The position numbers and the translations under genes were made by a program. From contig OY804580.1 in NCBI GenBank assembly GCA_963680875.1, positions 117,295,612 to 117,359,611 of the forward strand: DNA of 64,000 nucleotides, read 5' to 3'. This document shows positions 43,965 through 54,110 of this stretch, in pieces; the stretch's first letter is position 1, and each line of letters opens with the position of its first letter. The notes under the pieces are model-generated. The model was not told the DNA's origin. It worked only from the letters and a program-made list of their open reading frames with translations, and made no database searches. This DNA comes from Bathymodiolus brooksi. Lineage: Eukaryota > Mollusca > Bivalvia > Mytilida > Modiolidae.

Positions 43965-44163
43965 CATAGATACACATCATTCTTAACTGAGTCTGAGGCC
44001 GCGTTAACCAAGGCCGCATTTGTTTAAGGCCGGATCATCTCGAAAGCATAAAATTGTGAGGACTACTGGTAAGTTTTCACATTAAATAACAAAATTAATT
44101 GATAAACATAAACAGGTGTGTAGATTTTTTTTGTTACCCGTTATATATAATATAGCATACAGG

Positions 44164-44173
44164 TATATATAAG
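44164..44173 (+). promoter_or_regulatory. TATA-box-like TATATATAAG
   Basis: Lies 265 nt before the ATG at 44438 and just outside the possible large element end at 44037. No initiator verified. Confidence 0.3.
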
Positions 44174-44437
44174 AAAATTTAGAATTGGACAAGCCATTGG
44201 CATTGAAATTGGCATTGTGGAGAAGCTCGTGGAGAACGTCGTGTTTTCGTTTTCATTTTTTGGAATTGCTCTTCAATGCTTCATATCGAGTTTGTATTCT
44301 ATTATTGGGACATGGATGATGCTGTTAATGCAAAATAACTAATATAATGCAAAGCAATGGATGACAGTCAATCGTTTACTGAAATAAATACCTAAATATT
44401 CTTGAAACACCGGCAGGACTGCAAATGTTGTCGCACA

Positions 44438-44602
44438 ATGGCGGAAATCGTACTAAATGCGTTCGTCACGTGGTTTTACCAGGGATTGAAGAAAATGTCA
44501 GAGGAGTCCCAAAAGAAAATCTTTGGTCGTCACAAAAAAAAACAGTCAAACAATTATTTAGAATTGACCCTATCTGTTTCAAAAGATTTTTTTTCATTCT
44601 AG
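44438..44602 (+). CDS. Unidentified 54-codon ORF
   Basis: ATG in context CACAATGG. Protein starts MAEIVLNAFVTWFYQGLKKM, is Lys/Ser-rich in the middle and ends KDFFSF. The amphipathic start is protein-like but I recognise no family, and the 3' half looks AT-noise. Could be the first exon of a gene with its donor unread. Confidence 0.25.
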   Translation: MAEIVLNAFVTWFYQGLKKMSEESQKKIFGRHKKKQSNNYLELTLSVSKDFFSF

Positions 44603-45093
44603 TGGTAGACCTTATAATTTTTTTTATATCTTTCATTACATCGATTTAGTATTACATATTACAGTCGGAACATGAACTCATTATTTTTTCTTTTCCACAA
44701 GAGTTGTCCCCCCTGAAAATAAATTATAAACATTTTTGCAACACGTTGGACACAATAGTTATTTATCGTAACGAGAAGGTAAGTTAATCGAAGCTGAAAT
44801 TGTTTTTGCAGATTTGAGCTAGAAAATATATCTATATATCAAAGTTTACCTGCACTTGGTCTGACACAATCCGTTCATGCCAAAATATGCATCGGAATGC
44901 ACCGGAGGTCTGATTTTAAATTTCCAGAAAACCTTTGTTATGGTTTGTAACGAGATTAGGATGTAGATATAGATCAGAACATTTCTTCGGAAGTCTAATG
45001 TCGAATTTGACATTAAATTTTGAATATCTCGATATCTTTTTGTGACTATTCTGTATCTGTAGACGAATTTCTGCCAATCAAGGCACACCTCAA

Positions 45094-46206
45094 TTAGTCC
45101 GAGATTCCTCTGTCGTTTAACGGCATTGATAAAGTTGCTTGTAGCCGTTCAACGACAGAGCGTGCTATATACGGAAAACAGCGGATTTGCTTCTCCAACT
45201 CTGGGTCAGCACATTTCCACGTTTCGTGGCTATCGGATTTTATTTTCTATCATAAACCTTATATAAATCGCTTCACCAATCATGTTTCTATTCATTCATA
45301 AATATCTTACCCTCAGAAAGTGGTGTTACACTCCATTACAGCCTTAGATCCTATGATTTCGACATTTGTCTTCCATTTTTCAAACATTTGTCACGTGACT
45401 ACGAGAAAACTACGATTACCGCAATGTATCATGGGAGATGATTTGCATTTAAACAAACAAACAAATATGTTTATTGCCAATCATAGGCGCCTGTTAAGGC
45501 AGAACAATTGACATAAAATTTAATACAGTTGATTATATTGATTGGTAATGATTTTAACAGCAAATTTAGTGAATTACAGATAATCATAAGAAAAAAAAAT
45601 GTAGTACCTTGTCCAAAAAGGGGGAACGTAACACATGCTCTTTCCGAAGCCCGTTGGTAACACTCTGCCATTGAATCTTTTCTTTCCAACACATTCTGTA
45701 TTATTTCCTTCTGCTCTGCTTTGATCTGTAGATGGACTGTTTGTCCTGCAGAATACGCTTAAATGTATCGTCTTCCATGTGATTTGAATGTTGTTTACGT
45801 ATGCAAATAATGCTCCAAATAATTTGGCACGCTGCATTAATTGGCTCCCATCATGCAATGCGTTGCTGTCATCATTCAGTTAGTATCGCGAGATCACGTG
45901 TGTAGATTCGAAAATGGAAGTCAAATGGCGGAATAATAGGATCTAAGGCAAAATCGTGCTGTAATGGAGTGTAACACCACTTTCTGAGGGTAAGATGGTT
46001 ATGAATGAATAGAAAAATGATTGGTGAAGCGATTTATATAAGGTTTATGATAGAAAATAAAATCCGATAGCCACGAAACGTGGAAATGTGCCGATCCTAT
46101 GGCTGTGAGGCAAATTCGATGGTTTCCGTATATAGCACCCTCTGTCGTTGAACGGCTACAAGCAACTTTATCAATGCCGTTAAACGACAGAGGAATCTCG
46201 GACTAA
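45094..46206. mobile_element. Foldback transposon with ~265 bp inverted arms
   Basis: Arms start TTAGTCCGAGATTCCTCTGT at 45094 and end in its inverse at 46206, then match imperfectly through AAGTGGTGTTACACTCCATT. CCTCAA flanks both sides (45088-45093, 46207-46212). The middle encloses a RecQ-like fragment on the minus strand. Confidence 0.88.
45608..45725 (-). pseudogene. RecQ-like helicase fragment (Q-motif and Walker A), frameshifted
   Basis: Minus strand, from 45725: IKAEQKEIIQNVLERKDSMA in one frame. After a shift near 45663-45668 (an extra GA in GCAGAGTG is the simplest reading) the other frame gives VLPTGFGKSMCYVPPF, the family's Q-motif-then-Walker A order (LPTGFGKS at about 45637-45660). 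It ends at a donor-like AAG|GTACTA. Known RecQ proteins put these two motifs about this far apart. It lies inside the foldback element, so it looks like a captured gene piece. The rest of the helicase is absent. Confidence 0.7.
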
Positions 46207-46429
46207 CCTCAATAAAAGAGGAAGGTTAATCCACCACTATAATAAATACGACGCGTAATATATATATATATAAAAGTCACTATCACCACAGTATAAAACA
46301 CATAATATGTCAATTCACCACCATAATATATAGCGACGCGTATAATAAATATTTATAAAAGTTCCTATCACAGTCACATAAAACGACTCATAAAATATGT
46401 ATATACACTGGTTGTTATAGATCTAGCAG

Positions 46430-46625
46430 ATAGATAATCTAAAATCTAAAAGATTTGATAAAGTAGGATCTTATCTAAAATCTAAAATGTATAATCTAAA
46501 AGATTTGAAAAAGTAGGATCTTATCTAAAATCTAAAAGATTTGAATAAAAGAAGGATCTTATCTAAAATCTAAAAGATTTGAATAAAAGAAGGATCTTAT
46601 CTAAAATCTAAAAGATTTGATAAAG
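46430..46625. repeat. ~38 bp tandem repeat, about five copies
   Basis: Unit contains AGGATCTTATCTAAAATCTA and AAAGATTTGAATAAAAG. Confidence 0.9.
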
Positions 46626-46639
46626 TGGGATTTTGCAGT

Positions 46640-47790
46640 CCATGTGCGCACTCTCCAGGACGGTTACTAAATAAGCATCCATTAGGAAATCATATACCGG
46701 GTTGATCACCTATTAATAGCTTCATTATATGTTAATATATCAGTTCTTTTTTTCATTCTCCTTTTTCTTATTCTCCATCAAGCCTAAGAGTTTGTATCGT
46801 TTGTTATGAATTTTGTACTATTAGTATTAGTATTGACTATTGACTATTGTGTCTTTGTTTTACTACTTTTAGTTTAATTTGACAGTGTGGTACCTGGTCA
46901 AATCCCCCGGGTTCCCCCACCCCCCGACCCTCCCACATTTAACAAAATCGCCCCTACCAGAGTTCACGAAACCTTCAATTTTTCTGTCAGACATAGGACT
47001 GACAGACAAATTTCTGCTGGTCCCTCAAAACTTTTGGTGGTCCTACATTTGACAAAATCACTGAGCATACCGCAATCGCGCAACGGACCATAACAGACGT
47101 TTTTTTCTTGGAACGAGCAGTCAGACAATGGGTCCGATGCAAGGTGTTCAAATGGCGGACCTAACGAAATTTTGGCGGTCAGGACCAACGATTTTCGCGA
47201 ACTCTGCTCCACAATATTTTTTATAAATAATAATAGTTTGGTTTTTTTGGTTTTGACAATGACATTCTGATAAGGAACAATTGAGATAATTCTAAAATAT
47301 TTTAAATGCGTAATCATCAATATATTATAGAGAATAAAAGTTACAGTACATGTAAATAGGAAATGCTATTGTTTAATTCTGTCAGTTAAGGGAAGGTAAT
47401 TATTTGTGCCCTGGTAATAATTAATTTCTTCTTATAAGTCAATCATCATTATTCCATGAGTCTGTTAACTTATTCTGTATTGTTTCAGTTTATGCCATAA
47501 CCATTTATTGTAAATGCGTTCATGCAAATAAAATATTGTCTATTGTCTATTATCTATTATTCTTATAAACCATATACACTGGTACAGAGAAGACATACTT
47601 ATACAATAACAAATACAAAATGGATGTAAACATATATACAGTATCTAAAATAGAGACAGGGGTGTGAGACAGCCTATATAGCTAGAGAATAAAAGATTTA
47701 TTTATATTTCGTATAAATTTACATAATTTTTCTAAATTTTGTTATAATCAAGCATTTATTTGTAATGTATAGATGCACTGTTTGTGTACT
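46640..47790. other. Non-coding stretch with partial inverted text
   Basis: CTACCAGAGTTCACGAAA (46955-46972) and its partial inverse near 47190-47207 suggest an old inverted-repeat element; TATTGACTATTGAC and TATTGTCTATTGTC microsatellite patches at about 46832 and 47537. No supported gene. Confidence 0.35.
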
Positions 47791-47804
47791 AATTAATTAA
47801 CTAC

Positions 47805-47930
47805 CTGATTAGTTGTGTTTCATTTTGTTGTTCCAATTGGAAGCACATCATAGGAGACCCTGGAATGCCAATGATACAAATTCTTGATGTTGCACCAAGA
47901 ACTTGTTGCAAAGCCATAAGCTTGCACAAG
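47805..47930 (-). CDS. Exon-like coding fragment, unidentified
   Basis: Bounded on the minus strand by acceptor ATTACCAG and donor CAG|GTAGTT. The 126 nt between are open in one frame: KLMALQQVLGATSRICIIGI then PGSPMMCFQLEQQNETQLI. The amino-acid mix is protein-like. No family recognised; upstream and downstream exons were not found, so it may be a captured or relic exon. Confidence 0.35.
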
Positions 47931-48154
47931 CTGGTAATGAAATTATATACATGTAAACCTGCTACTTTTGTACATTTTATGTATGTACAAATGTAAATAT
48001 ATTGCTTTATTCTTTGTGTAAAAACATATAACTTGATATATTTTTTTTAATTTAACTTTTAGAGGCCTAATTTAGAAAAATAGCATGTTGTATGAAATAC
48101 ATTGAATATATGTGTCCTTTTGTCGTAATCATAATCTGTTCCTTTCCTTGTTCA

Positions 48155-48360
48155 TGACTTATCACCAGGTTTGTAACAAATGTAACACATTGGGTACTAC
48201 ACGTGGAGCAGAAACTGATTACCCTTCCGGAGCACTTAAGTTCACCCCCAGTTTTTAGTGGGGTTTGTGTTTCTCGATCTTTATTTTTCTGTGTAGTGTT
48301 TTGTAGATCATTGTTCATCCTTTTTCTTTTGGCCATTGTATTGTCTGTCCTTTTTTGAAA
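48155..48360. repeat. Dispersed bivalve-type repeat fragment
   Basis: Text CTTCCGGAGCACTTAAGTTC, ACCCCCAGTTTTTAGTGGGG, TTGGCCATTGTATTGTCTGT. A sister fragment lies at 58415-58545 and a scrap at 28055-28095 (CTTTGGTATCTTCAAACTC). Confidence 0.6.
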
Positions 48361-48461
48361 TATTGTTGTGTATTATTAATAACAAAGTGAAAACTGTTCA
48401 CGAAAAATAAAACAATTTGTTTACTTTTTTGCCAATTTTTTCATTGGACGCCTTCTCTTTT

Positions 48462-49908
48462 TAGCTCACCTGACCCAAAGGGTACCGTCATGTGAGGTAT
48501 TGCCATCACTTGGCGTCCGTCGTCCGTCCGTTAACTTTTCATATTTTAATCTACTCCTCTGAAACAAATGGACCAAATGGAACCAAACTTGGCAGAAAGC
48601 ATCTATATAAGGTCCTCTATAAAACTTCTTCATTTGGTTCCATTCGGCCAGCAAACATGGCCACTGTTACTAAAAATAGAACATATGGTAAAATTGCACG
48701 TTTTTGGTAATAACTCAAAAACCGTTAATAATATCAGAAATGTGACGGGATTAAAATGATCAGCACAGCAAGATCTAACTACCCTGAAATTTTGAAGTAA
48801 ATCTGATTACCCGTCTAGGAGTTATTGCCCTTTTTTCATTTTTTTTTTAAATTTAAACATTTTTCTGATATTTCAAAAACTATTAGAGATAAAGGTTAAG
48901 ATCTACCTACCCTGCAATTTTGAAGTTAATCTGAGTACCCAATTTGGAGTTATTGCTCTTTTTTCGTCAAATTTTCAAAATGTTAATACCTTTTGTCCTT
49001 TATTTCAAAAATTATAAGAGATAGATGTTAAGTTTAAACAGCAAACATGTTCAGCATGTCAAGATCTACCTAGCCAGCAATTTTAAAGTAAATCTGATTA
49101 CCCATCTTGAAGTTATTGCCGTTTTTTCATCAAATTTTTAAAATATTAATACTTTTCATCCTTTATTTCAAAAACTATAAGAGATAGATGTTAAGTGTAA
49201 ACTGAAAACATGTTCAGCTTGTCAAGATCTACATGCCCTGCTATTTTGAAGTAAATCTGATTACCCGTCTAGGAGTTATTCCCTTTTTTCATCATTTTTT
49301 AGCTCACCTGACCCAAAGGGCCATGTGAGGTATTGCCATCACTTGGCGTCCGTCGTCCGTCCGTTAACTTTTTCATATTTTAATCTTCTCCTCTGAAACA
49401 ACTTGGCCAAATGGAACCAAACTTGGCAGTAAGCATCTATGTAAGGTCCTCTATAAAGTTTCTCCATTTCGTTCCATTCCACCAACAAATATGGCCACCA
49501 AGGGCAATTCTTGTTTCTGATTGGCTACTGTTTAAAAAAAATCTTCTCCTCTGAAACTGCTAGGCAAAATGGAGTCAAACATGGCAGGAAGTATCTATGT
49601 AAGATCCTCTATAAAGCTTCTTCATTTGGTTCCATTCGGCCAACAAACATGGCCACCAAGATTAATTCTTTTTTGTGATTGGCTAATGTTAAAAAAATCT
49701 TCTCCTCTGAAACAGCTTGGCCAAATGGAGCCAAACTTGGCATAGATGGTCCCTGGGTGTGTCCCATTCAAAATTGTGTCCGACAGCCCCACCCTCCATT
49801 CAAGATGGCTGCTGTTTTTTAAGGTAATGATTATCTCCCTTTGAAATTTGCTTCAGTATCATTCTATTGTCAGGTGAGCGATACAGGTTCAGTGGGCTGA
49901 GCCTCTAG
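48462..49908. repeat. AGCTCACCTG superfamily element, two heads in tandem
   Basis: Begins TTAGCTCACCTGACCCAAAG, GGCGTCCGTCGTCCGTCCG; a second head starts at 49300. Ends CAGGTGAGCGATACAGG, TGAGCCTCTAG. Internal monomers repeat TCTTCTCCTCTGAAAC and CAAACTTGGCA; ATTCAAGATGGCTGCTG near 49798. Confidence 0.8.
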
Positions 49909-50339
49909 TTATATTAAACAAGACACTATTTTCTCAACATGGATTGAATGAAATTTTATTGATATAGTGTCTAGTGTCTGCATAAAGTAACTGGGAATAT
50001 TTGTTTTTTTTATAGTTCAGATGAATAATCAGAATTCAAGATCTCTTGGAATGGCAATAATGAATAAATTAAGAGATATGGGTTTTAGGACATAAGTGAT
50101 TTTGATGACGGCTAGTGGCTACCACAGAGTGTATTGTGCCAGATTACTGTATCTTCAAGAAAAAAAAATTCATCACCTTATTCCTTTACCCTTCTTCTTA
50201 TTATTAATATTTCATACATACTGTACATTGTTTTTATCTTTTTTAACTGATCATGACTTGTAATTGTAACTATATACTTTTTAAACATTTAAATGCAAGA
50301 ACATAAATATGGTACTTGTTGAATTTGAGGTTCAAGCCC

Positions 50340-50890
50340 TGGAAGGGTCAAATCAAAGTCTATTAAAGGGAAACTTCGCGATTTTTTACATGTTAGCTAA
50401 ATATGTTCCTGGTGATATAAAATACATATTCACAAAGTTTTATCGACATATTTCCACTAATAACGAAGCAAATTTGTAATTTTAATTTCTAATTTTTCAA
50501 CTAGTTTGTGACGTTATAAACTAAAAATGCATTGTGGGATTGAAATTTAAAGTCTGGGTCGCTGATGTTAAATTCGCTTCATTTAAAGCGCTCAGAGGAC
50601 TGTAATTTAAATCTAATAACCGTTGGAAAATTAAATACTGAAGTGAACAGCTACGTACCTTTTTGACAAACTATTTTGAATGAACAAAATGTTTCATTTC
50701 CTTTATATTTTCAACGGAAAGAGTGTTTTATAACAGTCACCTATATTCGCTATATATCGGATCCTTTTTACAATTATGTTCATTTTGTTTTACTGCTAAT
50801 GTGCTGAAGAATATAATGGATAATTTTGACAACGCGTAACTTGTGTATTGATTTCTAGATTCTGTTTTAATCCCTTTTTTATAATCATTA
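50340..50890. other. Possible DNA-element left end
   Basis: TTAAAGGGAAACTTCGCGAT at 50363 resembles a transposon terminus of molluscs, but no matching inverse end was found in the window. TGCATTGTGGGATTG near 50530. No gene. Confidence 0.25.
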
Positions 50891-50974
50891 TTCGGCATGC
50901 TGTTTACTGTTATTTTGATCTCCGCATGTAGATGTCCGCTTGTGTGTTTTCTAGCCGGAGGGTAAAATTATACA

Positions 50975-51217
50975 GGTTTAAAATTCAAGGTGACCGGATT
51001 AATAAAATACACACTATTTGCTTTCCAAGACGAGTTGGTAGATCGTTTATTACCTATTAAAGATAAAATATTCTTAAAACATCAGAATAAATATAATGTT
51101 GAAATAACAGGAACAATTTATGTTTTAGATGATAAAAAAGTATACACCATCCTTGAAATTATAAGTGTTCATTATGAGAGGCGCCAAATTGGCCTAACTA
51201 TAGCTGTCTCATCATAA
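50975..51217 (+). CDS. Unidentified coding-like exon, ~80 codons
   Basis: Follows an acceptor-like TATACAG and is open to TAA at 51217: GLKFKVTGLIKYTLFAFQDE, then VDRLLPIKDKIFLKHQ, NKYNVEITGTIYVLDDKK and HYERRQIGLTIAVSS. There is no good ATG, so it would be an internal or last exon, or a fragment. Balanced composition and alternating hydrophobic pattern favour a real protein. I recognise no family. Confidence 0.35.
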   Translation, partial: GLKFKVTGLIKYTLFAFQDELVDRLLPIKDKIFLKHQNKYNVEITGTIYVLDDKKVYTILEIISVHYERRQIGLTIAVSS

Positions 51218-51239
51218 TAATTTAACGATCGATGTTCAT

Positions 51240-51500
51240 AAAAGATGTTTTAATTTTAATATTAAATAAAACGATTTAGGCTTCAACGTTTAGAAATGAA
51301 TTTTTCTTTTTAACAATAAAAAAAAATGATTATGATTTTACTCAATCATTATTTTAACAGTCGGTGTTCATAAAAGATGTTTTAATTAATTAATTTTAAT
51401 CAAAGGATTATGATTTTACTAAATCATTATTTTAACAGTCGGTGTTCATAAAAGATGTTTTAATTAATTTAATTTAATCAAATGATTATGATTTTACTCA
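51240..51500. repeat. Imperfect ~115 bp tandem repeat
   Basis: TGTTCATAAAAGATGTTTTAA with TGATTATGATTTTACTCAAT recurs three times directly after the 50975 exon-like segment. Confidence 0.75.
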
Positions 51501-51558
51501 ATCAATATTTCTTTACTTTTCTGTTGTTCAACGCGTGTTGTTTGTTTGGGAACATTTC

Positions 51559-51566
51559 TATATAAA
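51559..51566 (+). promoter_or_regulatory. TATA box TATATAAA
   Basis: 35 nt before the ATG at 51601, ideal spacing for the P2X7-like relic. Confidence 0.55.
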
Positions 51567-51600
51567 GCCCCAAAATTAACGTTTTAGTTATAGCTTAAAT

Positions 51601-51829
51601 ATGTCGAGCTCAGGTACGGAAAGTGACTAGCGCCTCAAGTGATGTAGATTTCGACGACTATGGGGTGTTTGGTTACCAACTTGAACCAGAATATACGGAA
51701 GAAGAACTCAGACAAATGGAAGAGGCAGCGAGTGCCCAACGTCGGGAAATCGAGAACAACCCACGTCAGAACGACACAAATTTGATATCCACTGATATTC
51801 ATTTAGACAAAGTTCGGAAGAGATCATGA
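51601..51829 (+). pseudogene. N-terminus of a P2X7-intracellular-domain-like mobile gene, frameshifted and truncated
   Basis: ATG at 51601 gives MSSSGTESD then stop TAG; the next frame continues ASSDVDFDDYGVFGYQLEPE and YTEEELRQMEEAASAQRR to a TGA at 51829. An FxPYxxEPxYTEEEL-type acidic start followed by a coiled Glu/Arg segment is what I recall from the multicopy proteins with a P2X purinoceptor 7 intracellular domain. The Cys-rich core domain that should follow is absent. One base gained or two lost near 51613-51623 explains the frame change. Family assignment is moderate. Confidence 0.45.
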
Positions 51830-52268
51830 TCATTAGCGTTATAAACAGATGAAGGGCAGTCAAAAATTAAAAAGATTAGGCCACACCAGATTTACTTCTT
51901 GTTCTTCGGATTTTGTGCTAAAAACGTTGTCCAGAGCGAGCAAGTGATTTAAAAATGTTAATTTCTTTTCCTTTTTTTGCTTGTCATTTTTGATGAGCGA
52001 AACGTAAAATATTATGCGAAAAATATATTTCTTATATTTTTCATGTATTTTCAGAAGCGAGAGACCATATTTTAATTTTAAATATTTTATTCTTCAATAA
52101 ATTAAGGCAAATAATTCCTGAAGTAAGAAGTGAAATGCGGGATTTACTTATTTGTATCTTCATTCTGAAAACGACAGGTACATTCACACCGGTTCACTCA
52201 ACAGGGTACCTAATATTGCGTAATGAGTTTAGGTCCACACAGGAAATCGCCAGGCAGAATATACAAGT

Positions 52269-52566
52269 CAGGGGCGGATCCAGGATTTCAAGTTAGGGGG
52301 GGGGGGGGGGGGGGGGCGCACTTTAAAAAATTGCGCCGAGCAGAGGGAGACGCGAAAATGTTTGGGGTATTTCGTGTGAAAAATCACGATTTTACGCCAA
52401 AAAATCATATTTTTCCAATTTTAGGGGGGGGGGGGGGGGCGCGCGAAATTTTTGGGTTATTTCATGTGAAAAATCACGATTTTACGCCAAAAAAAAATCA
52501 TATGTTTACCAATTTTAGGGGGGGCGCGCGCCGGGTGCCCCCCCCCCCCCCCTGAATCCGCCCCCG
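52269..52566. mobile_element. Small TIR element with long G and C runs
   Basis: Ends CAGGGGCGGATCCAGG and CTGAATCCGCCCCCG are inverse with few differences; CAAGT flanks both sides (52264-52268, 52567-52571). Two internal copies of GTGAAAAATCACGATTTTAC and G runs near 52298, 52424 and 52518. Confidence 0.85.
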
Positions 52567-52948
52567 CAAGTGTCATTTTACATCCGGTCGACGGGCCTCT
52601 GACCGAATACCTGAATACATGTGTCACAATATTTGACAATAATCAGAAACGCATTGCACATTTTGTGACCCGTTAACTAACTAAAATTTTACCCCTAAGG
52701 GTTGAAGGCATGTACAAGGAATATATACAAACAACGTACACATGTCAAATAGACAAAAACATAATAAGAACAGAAAATAAAATGAAAACAAATTACGCTA
52801 CCCGTGACTAGAATAGCAGATGCAATACACATTTTAAAGGTTCTAATAGGTGATCAAAATACACGACCCTGATCACGTTGAAGTATACATCAGGAATTAA
52901 TTCAGTAAGCATTTTTGTGACACACCGTTCATCTCTAGATCTAGATTC

Positions 52949-53231
52949 CTAGCCCCTCTCATTCATCATTTCCTTTGCATTCTTCCTTGTTTTTCTATTT
53001 CCTTTTTCTGGTAGGGTCCCATTTGTTGTACCATATTTCAGAATTGATCTTACTAAAGGATAAATGTTGTACGGTATGTTATGCTTGGGGAGGCCTATGT
53101 TCGATCGCAAGATGGCTCTCTTTGTGATGTTACCTACAATGTTCATGTGTATACTCCTTTTGAGGTCTTCAGATAATTGTAGTCTAAGATATGGATTTGC
53201 ATCTACTTGTAGTTGTACATGCCCACGTTTA
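52949..53231 (-). CDS. C-terminal coding fragment, unidentified
   Basis: Open frame on the minus strand from about 53243 to the TAG at 52949: SKRGHVQLQVDANPYLRLQL, SEDLKRSIHMNIVGNITKRA, NIGLPKHNIPYNIYPLVR, then a Lys/Arg-rich end EKGNRKTRKNAKEMMNERG. Codon-level texture is clearly protein-like. Flanking DNA holds no matching upstream exon. Mobile-gene remnant is likely; I do not recognise the family. Confidence 0.45.
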
Positions 53232-53259
53232 CTTCATGTAGTGTGGTAGACGTGGAACG

Positions 53260-54110
53260 AAATTTTTGACTTTAATGTACCCACCGAACATATACCTAAA
53301 TTATATATCATTGGAAAGAAGAATTCATACTCTATCCAGATAGTCGGGTCGTAAAAACGGGAACTGGTTGCATTTCCTTAAAAAGGGAGATAATCGTTCT
53401 ACCCAAAATTTTAAGAAAATATATGAGTTATAACTTTTGGGTTGCTCCCCTTGAATTCAGTTCCCACAAAGGGATGAAATTATCGTTTTTGCAAAATTTG
53501 GTATACACTATTAAGTCTTTCATATAGACTTTAAGGTTTAGTTGTGAAAAAGATGTGTATTTTTGTAGGTTTTGATGACATAGTCAGTTTCCTTCACATT
53601 TTTAATGTCGACAATAGGGACCTGCCCTTGACCTTTGTATGGAAACGTCTTGACCTGAATGTGCTTTAATTAGTTGATGATAACATTGATACTATTTTTT
53701 ACAACGAAATTTAACTTCTATTTCACAAATTAAAAATTCTCAGGCGTATAGAAAAAGGGGGGTGAGCGTCCTTCACTAGTACATAAACATCATTGTTCTT
53801 GTTCCTGTCACTGATATGACTGTTGTATTCTTAATCAATGTTTTTGCTCCGCGTTCGTTACAACGAATGCTGTATAACCTAAAGAGGTCATAAAACACCA
53901 AAATAAGCAGATAAGTCGATAGCAACACATGTATATTAGTCAGTATAAATAAGACTATCCTGGTTCAAATCAAATGACAGAACAACATCGCTATCTAACT
54001 ACAAAAATGACTATTGTGGATTTGTCACGACATTACATGGCAGATAATTTTGTCCATAACAACAAAGCCTTGTAAAAATCTACTAAATTTTAGACATCAT
54101 GACCATCGTC
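53260..54110. other. Stretch with no supported feature
   Basis: AT-rich, short frames only, no terminal repeats seen. Confidence 0.4.

Larger units (their letters stand above)
32491..44037. mobile_element. Possible ~11.5 kb element with GGCCTTA-rich inverted termini
   Basis: Left end TGATTCGGCCTTATGACAGA followed by TGCGGCCTTACG. The right end, read on the minus strand, is TGATCCGGCCTTAAACAAAT followed by GCGGCCTTGG. Several more CGGCCTTAT words sit in the left 110 bp. No target-site duplication is visible (CTTACAAGT vs TCTCGAAAG), so the two ends may not belong to one insertion. The interior contains a TATA box, a PHD-like first exon and two nested 1.45 kb transposons. Confidence 0.4.

Noticed and set aside
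44846..45088. 80-codon minus-strand ORF beside the foldback element, ending at a donor-like CAG|GTAAAC
   Set aside because: Composition is mixed and low-complexity in the middle, and no acceptor or partner exon was found; not enough support.
52223..52555. Gly/Pro-rich 110-codon ORF
   Set aside because: Created by the G and C runs of the TIR element at 52269-52566.
52949..53231. Reverse transcriptase C-terminus of a retrotransposon
   Set aside because: No RT catalytic motif, poly(A) end or target duplication was found around it; left as unidentified.
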